A stretch of 64,000 bases of DNA from Magnetococcus marinus MC-1 (GTDB lineage Bacteria > Pseudomonadota > Magnetococcia > Magnetococcales > Magnetococcaceae): positions 587,501 to 651,500 of the forward strand of contig NC_008576.1 of the NCBI RefSeq assembly GCF_000014865.1, read 5' to 3'. This document shows, piece by piece, positions 52,577 through 60,452 of this stretch. Both the position numbers and the translations under genes were made by a program. The notes beneath the pieces are model-generated. The model was not told where the DNA came from and ran no database searches. It saw nothing but the letters and a program-made list of their open reading frames with translations. Each line of letters starts with the position of its first letter. The first letter of the stretch is position 1.

Positions 52577-55006
52577 TCACCCAAAAACCAGCTTAGCCAC
52601 TTCGGCATATTTTTTTACAAAGTGTACCGTAAAACCTTCACGAATATGTTCCGGCACCTCATCATAATCTTTACGGCAGGCCTCGGGGATAATCAGCTCG
52701 CGGATGCCCACCCGGCGCGCGGCAATCACCTTTTCACGAACCCCCCCTACCGCCAGTACACTGCCGGTTAGGGTGATCTCGCCGGTCATGGCCAAACGGC
52801 GGGGCAGGGGCTGGGTGCGTGCCAGACTCAGCAGCGCGGTGGCGATGGTAATGCCGGCGGAAGGACCATCTTTCGGGGTGGCCCCTTCGGGTACGTGCAG
52901 ATGAATATTGCCCTTGAGCCGCTCACTTTTGCCGCCCAACTTTTCCACATTGGATTGTAAAAAGCTAAAGGCGATACGGGCCGACTCCTTCATCACATCG
53001 CCAAGCTGGCCGGTGAGCAACAGGGTATTACCCTCGGTGCTGGTCTGGGCGGACTCAATATCCAAGGTCGCCCCGCCAAGGGCGGTCCAGGCCAGACCGG
53101 TGACAATACCCACCCCGGTCAAAGGTTTCTCTTCACGGAAATCGGGCTTGCCCAGGTAGCTATCCAGATCATTCTGTCCCACGCTGATGGGGAGTTCAGC
53201 CTCCTCCAGCACCTTCACCGCCACTTTGCGGGCAATGGCCCCAATCTTTTGCTCAAGACGGCGCACCCCCGCTTCACGGGCATAGCCTTCAATGATCTCC
53301 CGCAGGGCACCATTGCTGACCCGTAACTGGCTTTTATCCAGGCCATTTTTTTCCAACTGCTTTGGCAGCAGATGATTACGCGCAATGCGCACCTTCTCAG
53401 AAGTAATATAGCCGGATAGACGAATGACCTCCATGCGGTCGAGCAAGGGGCGGGGAATGGTGTCAAGCTGGTTGGCGGTGCAGATAAACAGTACCTTGGA
53501 AAGATCAAACCGCACATCCATATAGTGGTCAAGAAACTCGGAATTTTGCTCCGGGTCCAGCACCTCCAGCAGTGCCGAAGCGGGATCACCTTGATAGCTT
53601 GCCCCAATCTTATCCACCTCATCAAGCATAATCAGTGGGTTGGCAACCTTAGTGTGTTTGATCGCCTGCACAAATTTACCCGGCATCGCCCCAACATAGG
53701 TGCGGCGGTGCCCCTTGATTTCAGCCTCATCGCGCATGCCTCCTACGGAGAAACGATAAAATTCACGCCCCACCGCCGTGGCTACTGAGCGACCAATGGA
53801 GGTTTTGCCCACCCCGGGCGGACCCACCAGTAGAATGATAGAGCCGCCGATCTCACCCTTGAGTTTGCCCACCGCCAGGAACTCTAAAATGCGCTCTTTA
53901 ACATCCTCCAGACCATCATGGTCGCGGTCCAGAATGCGCCGCGCTCGGGCAATATTCAGCTTGTCGGTGGAGTGTACCCCCCAGGGTAGGCTGGTGAGCC
54001 AATCCACATAGTTACGGGTCACGCCATATTCCGAAGAGCCGGTTTCCAGGATGGCCAGTTTATCCAGCTCCTCTTCAATTTTTTGCTCAGCCTCTTCGGA
54101 GAGGGTGAGTTTTTCCAAGCGTTCGCGAAAACGGTCGATCTCGGCGGTGCGGTCATCTTTGGTGATGCCCAGCTCCTTTTGGATCTCTTTGAGCTGCTCC
54201 CGCAGGAAAAATTGACGCTGATGTTCCGCGATACCCTCTTCCACCTGGCGCTGGATCTTGTTTTGTAGTTTGACCACTTCCAGCTCTTTTTTGAGCAGGG
54301 TCAAGACCTTTTCCAACCGCGCCATAATGGGCAGGGTCTCCAACACCTCTTGCAGCTCTTCACGGCTGGAGGAGGTCATGGAAGCGACAAAATCCGCCAA
54401 CCGATCCGGTTCGCTAAAGTTGTGCCGTGAAAGAAACATTTTGACCTGCTCCTGATAGAGCGAGTCATATTTAAGAATCTCTTTAAGGGTGTTGATCACC
54501 GCCATGGTGTAGGGTTTAAGGGCGTCGGTATCCACCACCGAGACCGGGTTATTATGGTGGGTAACTTGGGCCACAATGGGGGGGCCCACGCTCACCACAT
54601 CCCGCACCTCAAAGCGCCAGAGACCCTCGGCCAGCAGCTTGATCTGTTTAGCCTCCTCATTGACGGAGGCTTCTAAAATGCGCACCACCGTACCGATGCC
54701 AAACAGTTGATTGGCGTCAAACACCTCTTGTCCATCCTCGGCGTGACTGGCGAGAATGCCGAACAGCCGCCCGTGGGAGTCCATCGCTTTTTTGATGGTC
54801 TCATAGTAGGGGGAGCCCTCTACCTGAATGGGGGTTAACATGCCGGGAAAGAAGGGGCGTCCGCCCAAGGGGTAGATTACCAGCTCGGTGGGCAAGCTGT
54901 TTTCTATGCGTACCGGTGGGGTCGCGTCAGTGGTGGCTTGAGCCCCCTGCTGATCCTCAATAATGGCATCCACAACTTCCGGTTCGTCGCTGCGCTGTTC
55001 AGACAT
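52577..55006 (-). CDS. lon: ATP-dependent protease Lon
   Basis: 809-residue LonA-type AAA+ protease that degrades damaged and regulatory proteins in the cytoplasm. N-terminal domain with [19 protein letters not shown], a long coiled coil, the AAA+ domain with Walker A GPPGVGKT (Lys401), [21 protein letters not shown] and [28 protein letters not shown], and the protease domain with catalytic Ser716 (KDGPSAG) and Lys759 (VREKVIAAR), 43 residues apart as in E. coli. The ATG at 55006 follows GGTGGA; 23 further in-frame codons upstream are unlikely. A heat-shock-like promoter lies 100 bp upstream. Confidence 0.98.
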   Translation of the reverse strand: MSEQRSDEPEVVDAIIEDQQGAQATTDATPPVRIENSLPTELVIYPLGGRPFFPGMLTPIQVEGSPYYETIKKAMDSHGRLFGILASHAEDGQEVFDANQLFGIGTVVRILEASVNEEAKQIKLLAEGLWRFEVRDVVSVGPPIVAQVTHHNNPVSVVDTDALKPYTMAVINTLKEILKYDSLYQEQVKMFLSRHNFSEPDRLADFVASMTSSSREELQEVLETLPIMARLEKVLTLLKKELEVVKLQNKIQRQVEEGIAEHQRQFFLREQLKEIQKELGITKDDRTAEIDRFRERLEKLTLSEEAEQKIEEELDKLAILETGSSEYGVTRNYVDWLTSLPWGVHSTDKLNIARARRILDRDHDGLEDVKERILEFLAVGKLKGEIGGSIILLVGPPGVGKTSIGRSVATAVGREFYRFSVGGMRDEAEIKGHRRTYVGAMPGKFVQAIKHTKVANPLIMLDEVDKIGASYQGDPASALLEVLDPEQNSEFLDHYMDVRFDLSKVLFICTANQLDTIPRPLLDRMEVIRLSGYITSEKVRIARNHLLPKQLEKNGLDKSQLRVSNGALREIIEGYAREAGVRRLEQKIGAIARKVAVKVLEEAELPISVGQNDLDSYLGKPDFREEKPLTGVGIVTGLAWTALGGATLDIESAQTSTEGNTLLLTGQLGDVMKESARIAFSFLQSNVEKLGGKSERLKGNIHLHVPEGATPKDGPSAGITIATALLSLARTQPLPRRLAMTGEITLTGSVLAVGGVREKVIAARRVGIRELIIPEACRKDYDEVPEHIREGFTVHFVKKYAEVAKLVFG

Positions 55007-55107
55007 AGAAGGTCCACCTTCAATACGGTAATAAAGGGAGAATAGCCCGAGATGGTGAGGGGTGTTGCTATGCACGCCCTACGCCATACACAATGGGCTC
55101 AAGGTAA

Positions 55108-55136
55108 ATATGAGGTTGTGAGGCGGGGAATGCAAG
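55108..55136 (-). promoter_or_regulatory. RpoH-type heat-shock promoter of lon
   Basis: Read on the minus strand: CTTG (55136-55133), 17 bp, CCTCATAT (55115-55108), one base different from the CCCCATAT before dnaK and with the same spacing. About 100 bp before the lon start and downstream of the erpA terminator, so it fits a separate lon transcript. Confidence 0.6.
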
Positions 55137-55183
55137 GTAGCGTGGTGGCAAAAAGAGGCAGTGTTTAAGTCATACAAGCCAAA

Positions 55184-55214
55184 AAGGCTCCTCACCAGGG
55201 TGAGGAGCCTTTGG
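55184..55214 (-). terminator. Intrinsic terminator after erpA
   Basis: 13-bp perfect stem AAGGCTCCTCACC (55184-55196) with GGTGAGGAGCCTT (55199-55211). On the minus strand it ends in CCTTTTTGG, giving five T. It separates erpA from lon. Confidence 0.85.
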
Positions 55215-55255
55215 TATAACCTTAAATTAACCTTAGCATGCGCTTGGCCTAAGCA

Positions 55256-55621
55256 TTAGCTGGCGGCGTGACCACAACCACCACCACCGGTGGCGGCGGG
55301 GGTAAAGGAGTTACCACAACCGCAGGTGCTTTGGGCATTGGGGTTTTTGATTTGGAAGGAGGCCCCATTGAGATCTTCGACAAAGTCGATCTCCGCGCCA
55401 CGCAGATAGTTAATGGAGGTAGGGTCAACCAGAACCTTGACGCTGCCCGATTCAACGACCAAATCGGTATCTTCCTGATTTTCGTCAAAGGTAAAACCAT
55501 ACTGAAAGCCAGAACAGCCGCCACCAGAGACAAAAATACGCAGTTTAAGGTTGGGATTGTTCTCTTCAGCAATAAGCGAGGTCAGCTTGCTGGTCGCATT
55601 TTCAGTCAAAGTGATGGACAT
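55256..55621 (-). CDS. erpA: A-type Fe-S cluster carrier (ErpA-like)
   Basis: 121-residue A-type carrier that passes iron-sulfur clusters to target enzymes. The three conserved cysteines are in [13 protein letters not shown] and STCGCGNSF. The first 105 residues match ErpA/IscA, and [20 protein letters not shown] is typical. The C-terminus adds [15 protein letters not shown], a Gly-rich tail with an extra Cys-Gly-His, which is not usual. AAGGAGAG precedes the ATG. Lipoyl synthase in this window is one of the enzymes such carriers serve. Followed by a terminator. Confidence 0.93.
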   Translation of the reverse strand: MSITLTENATSKLTSLIAEENNPNLKLRIFVSGGGCSGFQYGFTFDENQEDTDLVVESGSVKVLVDPTSINYLRGAEIDFVEDLNGASFQIKNPNAQSTCGCGNSFTPAATGGGGCGHAAS

Positions 55622-55905
55622 GGGAAAGCTCTCCTTAACATAAAACCCACAACAAGGGGTCTGGTCGTCATTGAAAGGGTTTGCGCTACCGGCAACTGGG
55701 GGTACAATCCACAGATACCGTAGATGCGAGAAAGGTCAGGGTGCCCAGCATAGGCGATCTAAGCATGACAGGCAATAGATGATTAGTCAACTTAATTGTT
55801 GATACCTCATCAAGGGCAGGGCATGCTAGCGGCGTCACCCTTATGCTGGGAGTCTATGTGTGGGGATAAAGTTTCCATGGGGTACCAGCAAGCGTGTGGC
55901 GGCTG

Positions 55906-55934
55906 TTGAGTCTTGCGCCATAAGGCGCTATTTT
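55906..55934 (+). promoter_or_regulatory. Promoter with palindrome in its spacer, for the RING-like operon
   Basis: TTGAGT (55906-55911), a 17-bp spacer and TATTTT (55929-55934). The spacer contains GCGCC-ATAA-GGCGC (55915-55928), a perfect inverted repeat suited to an operator. It is 25 bp before the first gene. Confidence 0.5.
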
Positions 55935-55959
55935 AAAAGATAAAAAGGGTGTTTTTATT

Positions 55960-56175
55960 ATGGAGCGTACCGCGCGACCGCCCAAAAAGGGTAAAACCTT
56001 TCCCCCCTGTAGCCTCTGTAAAGAGCCGGTGCGTTTCGCCTGGACCTGCTCGTGTGGTTATGCCATGTGCACCCCCTGTTTGGATAATGAGGAGGTCATC
56101 GCCCGCACCAAGTGGAATGGTCGCACCTGGGCGTGTCCTGTCTGTGGTTTGGCCCATATGGGCCAAAACCGTTAA
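55960..56175 (+). CDS. Small eight-cysteine RING-like zinc finger protein
   Basis: 71 residues with eight cysteines and no signal peptide, so cytoplasmic. Spacing: C17-x2-C20-x9-C30-x-C32-x4-C37-x2-C40-x18-C59-x2-C62. This fits a cross-brace, two-zinc site. SCGYAMCTPCLDN resembles the CGHxxCxxCL segment of RING fingers with Tyr in place of His, and the end is the RING-like WACPVCG; Cys30 may replace the missing His ligand. Bacterial zinc-ribbon proteins can also give four CxxC pairs, so a RING function (ubiquitin-like ligation) is only a possibility. The stop is 1 bp before the aminopeptidase ATG, so the two are tightly coupled. Confidence 0.75.
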   Translation: MERTARPPKKGKTFPPCSLCKEPVRFAWTCSCGYAMCTPCLDNEEVIARTKWNGRTWACPVCGLAHMGQNR

Positions 56176-56176
56176 G

Positions 56177-57217
56177 ATGCGCTGGCTTGGGCTACTCCTG
56201 CCGCTGCTTCTAACGGGGTGTCTTTCGCCGGGTTATCTGTGGCAGGCGAGTCAGGGCCAATGGCAGCTGATGACCCAGGCGCGGCCAGTGGCCGAGCTCC
56301 TGGCCGATGCGCAGACCGATGCGCCGCTCAAGCAACGGCTGGCGATGAGTCAGCGCATACGTCAGTTTGCCAAACAGCAGCTCCTCCTGCCCAGCGAGGC
56401 AAGCTATGCTACCTATGTGGCGTTGGATCGCCCCTATGTGGTGTGGTCGGTGACAGCGGCCCCCCCCTTGGGGCTAACCCCCAAACAGTGGTGTTTTCCG
56501 GTGGTGGGGTGTTTGAGTTACCGGGGCTATTTTTCGGCCCAGGGGGCGGAGGATTTTGCCCGCGAGCTACGCGCCGAAGGGTGGGATGTGGCGGTCTCGC
56601 CGGTGGCGGCTTACTCCACCTTGGGTTGGTTTTCTGACCCATTGTTGAGCACCACCCTGTTTTGGCCTCCAGGGGAGCTGGCCCATCTGCTGTTCCATGA
56701 ACTGGCCCATCAGCGCCTCTATATTGCGGGGGATACCGCCTTTAATGAGTCCTATGCCGAGTGGGTCGCCCAGCAGGGGGTGCGCAGCTGGCTGGCCCAG
56801 CAGGGTAGCCCCGCCGCCGCCCAGCGCTACCAGCAGCACCAAGAGGGACGTCAGCAGTTTGAACAGCGCTTGCTAGAGCTGCGGGCGCAGTTGCAGGGAC
56901 TCTATGAGAGCACCCTTAGTGAGACCGCCAAGGGCTACCAAAAACGGCAAGCCTTGGCCCGCTTTCGCTATGATTACGCCCAACGCAAAAAGGAGTTGGG
57001 GCTAAACTATGATGCTTGGGTGTATAAAGATTTGAACAATGCGCGGTTGGCGCTGCTGGGGCTCTATCGGCAGTGGTTACCCGCTTTTGCCCGACTGTTT
57101 GCCCAAGCCGAGGGGGACTGGGCACGGTTTCACGCAGCGGCAGCGGCGCTGGGGCAGCTACCCTATGCGCAGCGTCAACAGGCGTTGCAGCAATTGAATG
57201 GGAGTCACGATGGCTGA
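56177..57217 (+). CDS. Lipoprotein zinc aminopeptidase-like protein (PF10023 type)
   Basis: 346 residues. Lipoprotein signal MRWLGLLLPLLLTGC with a clear lipobox (LTGC), so it is anchored to a membrane facing the periplasm. The metalloprotease motif is HELAH (His174, Glu175, His178) in HLLFHELAHQRLYIAGDTAFN followed by ESYAEWVAQQG, whose Glu is the likely third zinc ligand. The layout (WCFPVVGCLSYRGYF and YSTLGWFSDPLLST) matches the predicted-aminopeptidase family PF10023. The second half is helical, Gln/Arg/Ala-rich, and probably a coiled coil. A long in-frame extension to 55949 covers the upstream gene in another frame and is rejected. The 3' end overlaps the next gene by 8 bp. Confidence 0.88.
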   Translation: MRWLGLLLPLLLTGCLSPGYLWQASQGQWQLMTQARPVAELLADAQTDAPLKQRLAMSQRIRQFAKQQLLLPSEASYATYVALDRPYVVWSVTAAPPLGLTPKQWCFPVVGCLSYRGYFSAQGAEDFARELRAEGWDVAVSPVAAYSTLGWFSDPLLSTTLFWPPGELAHLLFHELAHQRLYIAGDTAFNESYAEWVAQQGVRSWLAQQGSPAAAQRYQQHQEGRQQFEQRLLELRAQLQGLYESTLSETAKGYQKRQALARFRYDYAQRKKELGLNYDAWVYKDLNNARLALLGLYRQWLPAFARLFAQAEGDWARFHAAAAALGQLPYAQRQQALQQLNGSHDG

Positions 57218-58391
57218 ACAGGTGTTGTGCGTACATGGTCTGTTGATGAAGGGTGGCGAAATGCTGCAACTGGCCTATCGTCTGGAGCAGGCTGGTTTTG
57301 AGCCCCACTATTTCAACTATCCCACCCGCACCCGCAGTGTGGATGAAAACGCCGATGCGCTGGCCCAACGGGTAAGGCAGATGGCCGCCCCGGTGCATCT
57401 GGTTTGTCACAGCCTGGGTGGGGTGGTGGCGCTGCGTATGCTCCAGCGCCACAGCGACCTGAGCATGGGCCGGGTGGTGGCGCTGGGTTCGCCCTTTTTA
57501 GGCAGCCATGCGGCCCACACCACCTTTGAAAAATGGTGGGGGCGCTCCCTGTTGGGGGAGAGTTACAGCAGTGGTCTGGATGGTGAATCGATGGGCGAAC
57601 TGCCCAAAGATTGTGAACTGGGGGTGGTGGCCGGGGATTGGCCCTACTCTTTGACCCGTCTGCTCATACCCGACCTGCCGGGGCAGAATGACGGCGTGGT
57701 GCGGCTGGATGAGACCCGCCTGGCCGGTGCCCAATGGTGTTGTGTGCATACCAACCACATGGGGCTGCTGTTCAACCCGCAAGCCGCCCAGCAGGTGGTG
57801 AGTTTTCTTCAGCAGGGCTGTTTTGAGCGTGGCCAGAGCGTGCCTCGCGCCGCCCCCAAAGAGAACCCCCACAAACCGGGGCTGATTCTGGTGCATACCG
57901 GTGAGGGCAAAGGGAAATCCTCCAGCGCCTTTGGGGTGGTGTTTCGCGCCGCAGGTTGGGGTAAGCGGGTCTGTGTGATCCAGTTCATCAAGGGAAAATG
58001 GCAGACCGGCGAAGAGCATGCCGCCAGCCGCTTTGAAAACATCGACTGGCACGCCCTGGGCGATGGCTTTACCTGGGATACCCAAAACCCGGAAAAAGAT
58101 CGCCACACCTCCCGCGAGATATGGGCCTTTAGTCAGGCCATTATGCGCAGCGGGGAGTATGATCTGGTGGTGCTGGACGAGATTAACTACTGCTGTGGTT
58201 ATGGCTGGATAAGCGGTCAGGAGATCGCCGAATTTTTAGAGCAAGAGAAACCCCACGCCATGCATGTCATCCTCACCGGTCGCAATGCCCCGGCAGCGTT
58301 GATCGAAGTCGCCCATACCGTCACCGAAATGGGCATGCTTAAACATGCCTATAAACAGGGGATTCAAGCCGCCAAGGGGATTGAGTTTTAA
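57210..58391 (+). CDS. Alpha/beta-hydrolase fused to cob(I)alamin adenosyltransferase (BtuR/CobO)
   Basis: 394 residues from one uninterrupted frame. Residues 1-210 are a lipase-like alpha/beta hydrolase: LCVHGLLMKGGEML (oxyanion HG), nucleophile Ser68 in CHSLGG, LGSPFLGSH, and a late QNDGVVRLDET and THMG-like TNHMGLL with candidate acid and His. Residues 225-394 are a full BtuR/CobO domain: Walker A GEGKGKSS (231-238), VIQFIKGKWQTGE, GFTWDTQN, LVVLDEINYCCGYGW and ILTGRNAPAALIEVAHTVTEM. BtuR transfers adenosyl from ATP to cobalamin. A GTG near 57838 might allow separate translation of the second half, but there is no stop between. Start ATG at 57210 after GGGAG; a codon at 57198 is possible. 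Confidence 0.9.
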   Translation: MAEQVLCVHGLLMKGGEMLQLAYRLEQAGFEPHYFNYPTRTRSVDENADALAQRVRQMAAPVHLVCHSLGGVVALRMLQRHSDLSMGRVVALGSPFLGSHAAHTTFEKWWGRSLLGESYSSGLDGESMGELPKDCELGVVAGDWPYSLTRLLIPDLPGQNDGVVRLDETRLAGAQWCCVHTNHMGLLFNPQAAQQVVSFLQQGCFERGQSVPRAAPKENPHKPGLILVHTGEGKGKSSSAFGVVFRAAGWGKRVCVIQFIKGKWQTGEEHAASRFENIDWHALGDGFTWDTQNPEKDRHTSREIWAFSQAIMRSGEYDLVVLDEINYCCGYGWISGQEIAEFLEQEKPHAMHVILTGRNAPAALIEVAHTVTEMGMLKHAYKQGIQAAKGIEF

Positions 58392-58401
58392 CCCCCCCCT
58401 C

Positions 58402-59640
58402 TTAAAAGTAGCGGGCCAGCTCCAACTGGAGCATGCTATCCCGACGGCGGCTGTAGAGGGGGTCGCTGCTCTTGAGGTTAAGGTTGCTCCAGCCATCCAG
58501 CGAGAGCTTCCACTGCTCGCCTAAGCGACGGCTGGCCTCGACACTCAGGTAGAGGGCGTGGCTCTCTAAATCGGCGATGGCACCGGCCAAAAACTCGGTG
58601 GATTGGGTGTCATTGAGGGTAACACGCCCCCCCACCATCAGATCATTCTGAAAGGGCGAAAGGCTGTTGTTGCCCTGCTCTTCCCACATATATTCGCTGA
58701 TCAGCCCCAGATCGGCATCACTCTCCAAAATACCGACAAAAGTATACTCAAACCCCCCAACCGCTGCCAGGCTGCGCCCTTGCAGATCATGGCGCGTTAC
58801 CCCTTCAAACTTCCATAACCAAGCGTCGGTGGTGGCCTGCACCGTTAACCCGGTCTGCTCAAGCTGGTAGTAATAGGGGTAGAGTACCAGCGCACCGCTG
58901 GCTTCGGTTTTACTGCGCAGTTGAGGTTCGCGGGCGGTTCCGGAAAAATGGCTGAGGGAGAAATCCCACATATCCACGGTGTGGCTGTAGCGTACCGCAA
59001 AATCCTGATGCCACGCCTGCGCCGGGGATTCATAACTGGCCTCGTTCTGACGAACCCGGTAAAAATAGCCTGGGCGCCCCTGCCAACCGGGCAGGGTGCG
59101 CTCCCGGAAATAGGGCATCCAGTAGAGGTTTAGGGTACCCCAATCCTGAAAAAAGCCGGCAGAGAGCATGGGCTGCCCTAGCTTATCTTCACCATCAATG
59201 CCCTCTACCGCATCGGTCTGGTTGAGGATGTCCACCAGATGACGGGACTCTGTAACCCCCCAATAGAGTTTGCGCAACCCCACACTCACTTCCCAGTTGG
59301 CATCATCTAAATGGGTGACGGCCAGCTCCCGCAGGTCCACATGGCTACGCGCATGATCCTGGGCATCCAGGCGCACAAAAGGGGTAAAACGGAGCTGCTT
59401 ATGGCCTTGATCCCACGCGCGAAAATACTCCCCCTGAGCGCTAAGCGCGGGGTAGAGCACCACCTGCCCACCCCGCAACGGGGCTTCGGGGAAAAGGCGC
59501 AGCTCCCCAGCCATATAACCAGACCACTCGCTACGCGGCGCGTCATCGGCCCAAGCTGGGGGGCTGCCAATCACCCACCCTAGGACCGTGGCAGCGGTCA
59601 TGCCGGTGAGTTGGGGGATCATTGAGGAAAACAGCTTCAT
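58402..59640 (-). CDS. Predicted outer-membrane beta-barrel protein of the MMPL operon
   Basis: 412 residues. Signal peptide about 1-32 (AATVLGWVIGSPPAWA). The rest alternates polar and aromatic residues in strands (GYMAGELRLFPEAP, VVLYPALSAQGEYFRAW, YYQLEQTGLTVQATTDAWLW) and ends in the C-terminal Phe (LELARYF) used by barrel insertion. No named family is certain. It starts 2 bp after the LolA-like gene's stop, last in the TetR-MMPL-LolA-like-barrel operon. It may be the outer-membrane partner of the MMPL transporter. It ends 10 bp from the convergent hydrolase-BtuR gene. Confidence 0.8.
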   Translation of the reverse strand: MKLFSSMIPQLTGMTAATVLGWVIGSPPAWADDAPRSEWSGYMAGELRLFPEAPLRGGQVVLYPALSAQGEYFRAWDQGHKQLRFTPFVRLDAQDHARSHVDLRELAVTHLDDANWEVSVGLRKLYWGVTESRHLVDILNQTDAVEGIDGEDKLGQPMLSAGFFQDWGTLNLYWMPYFRERTLPGWQGRPGYFYRVRQNEASYESPAQAWHQDFAVRYSHTVDMWDFSLSHFSGTAREPQLRSKTEASGALVLYPYYYQLEQTGLTVQATTDAWLWKFEGVTRHDLQGRSLAAVGGFEYTFVGILESDADLGLISEYMWEEQGNNSLSPFQNDLMVGGRVTLNDTQSTEFLAGAIADLESHALYLSVEASRRLGEQWKLSLDGWSNLNLKSSDPLYSRRRDSMLQLELARYF

Positions 59641-59642
59641 GA

Positions 59643-60452
59643 TTAGCGGGTCCGTTGCATGCCGTCTTTGTGGAACTCTCGGTCAGAAAAGCCGTTTTTA
59701 AACCGATAATCGAGCCAGCTTAGCGTGGTCTGTTTGTGGGTCTGGTGATTGACCATAAGCATGAGCGATGGGCGCCAATAGCGCCCCAGATATTGCTGGT
59801 AGCCAGAGAAGGTTTGGGTTTTTAAAAGGTCGTTTTTACGGTCATAGTAGATAACCTGATTGGGCTGCAAACGCACCTTATCCAACCACACTTCCTGGCG
59901 GGTATAACCAGAGTACGCATAGGCCGGGCGGCGCTCAATGACCCAACTGTCGCGGCCATCAATCACCTCGTCACGCAGATAGTTGTAGGTATATTTGGCG
60001 ACCTCTTGCGAGGCCAGATCCTCAAAGGCAAATTCACTGCCCATAAAGGGACCCGATTTATTACGCGACGCAATACGCTTAACCCGTTTGACGGCGGGTA
60101 AAAACATCCACTGATCGTCGGGTTTGACCGCGTGAGAGTGGGTGAGCATCACCGTGCCTTTAACATCCGCCGGGGTATCAAACACCGAGAGGGACATATC
60201 ACCATCATCGGCGACCTCTTTCATCTTAATGCGAATCTTACGGCTGCTGCTATCCCCTTGGCGGTTGGTGAGCACCATCTCCAATTGGGCGGTGAGATCC
60301 ACATAGCCAAAATCCTGCTTATCGGCCTCTTGCACCAGCCGCAAACCCTTCTCCTGACTGGTTTCGGCCTGGGCTTGGGGGCTGCCCAAAGCGGGTAGCA
60401 GCAGCAGTGTGCCCAGCAGCAGGCGCGGGAACAAACGGGGGGTCTTACGCAT
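59643..60452 (-). CDS. LolA-like outer-membrane lipoprotein-sorting protein
   Basis: 269 residues from the ATG at 60452. Signal peptide about 1-29 (LLLGTLLLLPALGSPQAQA). The domain matches the LolA-like family (PF17131 type) found next to MMPL/RND transporters: DLTAQLEMVLTNRQGDSSSRKIR, DDQWMFLPAVKRVKRIASRNKSG, FMGSEFAFEDL, and SWVIERRPAYAYSGYTRQEVW. It probably binds a lipid or lipoprotein in the periplasm. It overlaps the MMPL gene by 8 bp and precedes the barrel gene by 2 bp, so it works with them. Confidence 0.9.
   Translation of the reverse strand: MRKTPRLFPRLLLGTLLLLPALGSPQAQAETSQEKGLRLVQEADKQDFGYVDLTAQLEMVLTNRQGDSSSRKIRIKMKEVADDGDMSLSVFDTPADVKGTVMLTHSHAVKPDDQWMFLPAVKRVKRIASRNKSGPFMGSEFAFEDLASQEVAKYTYNYLRDEVIDGRDSWVIERRPAYAYSGYTRQEVWLDKVRLQPNQVIYYDRKNDLLKTQTFSGYQQYLGRYWRPSLMLMVNHQTHKQTTLSWLDYRFKNGFSDREFHKDGMQRTR

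Noticed and set aside
55949-56176. In-frame extension of the aminopeptidase gene
   Set aside because: The 76 extra codons lie over the RING-like gene in another frame; the lipoprotein signal begins at 56177.
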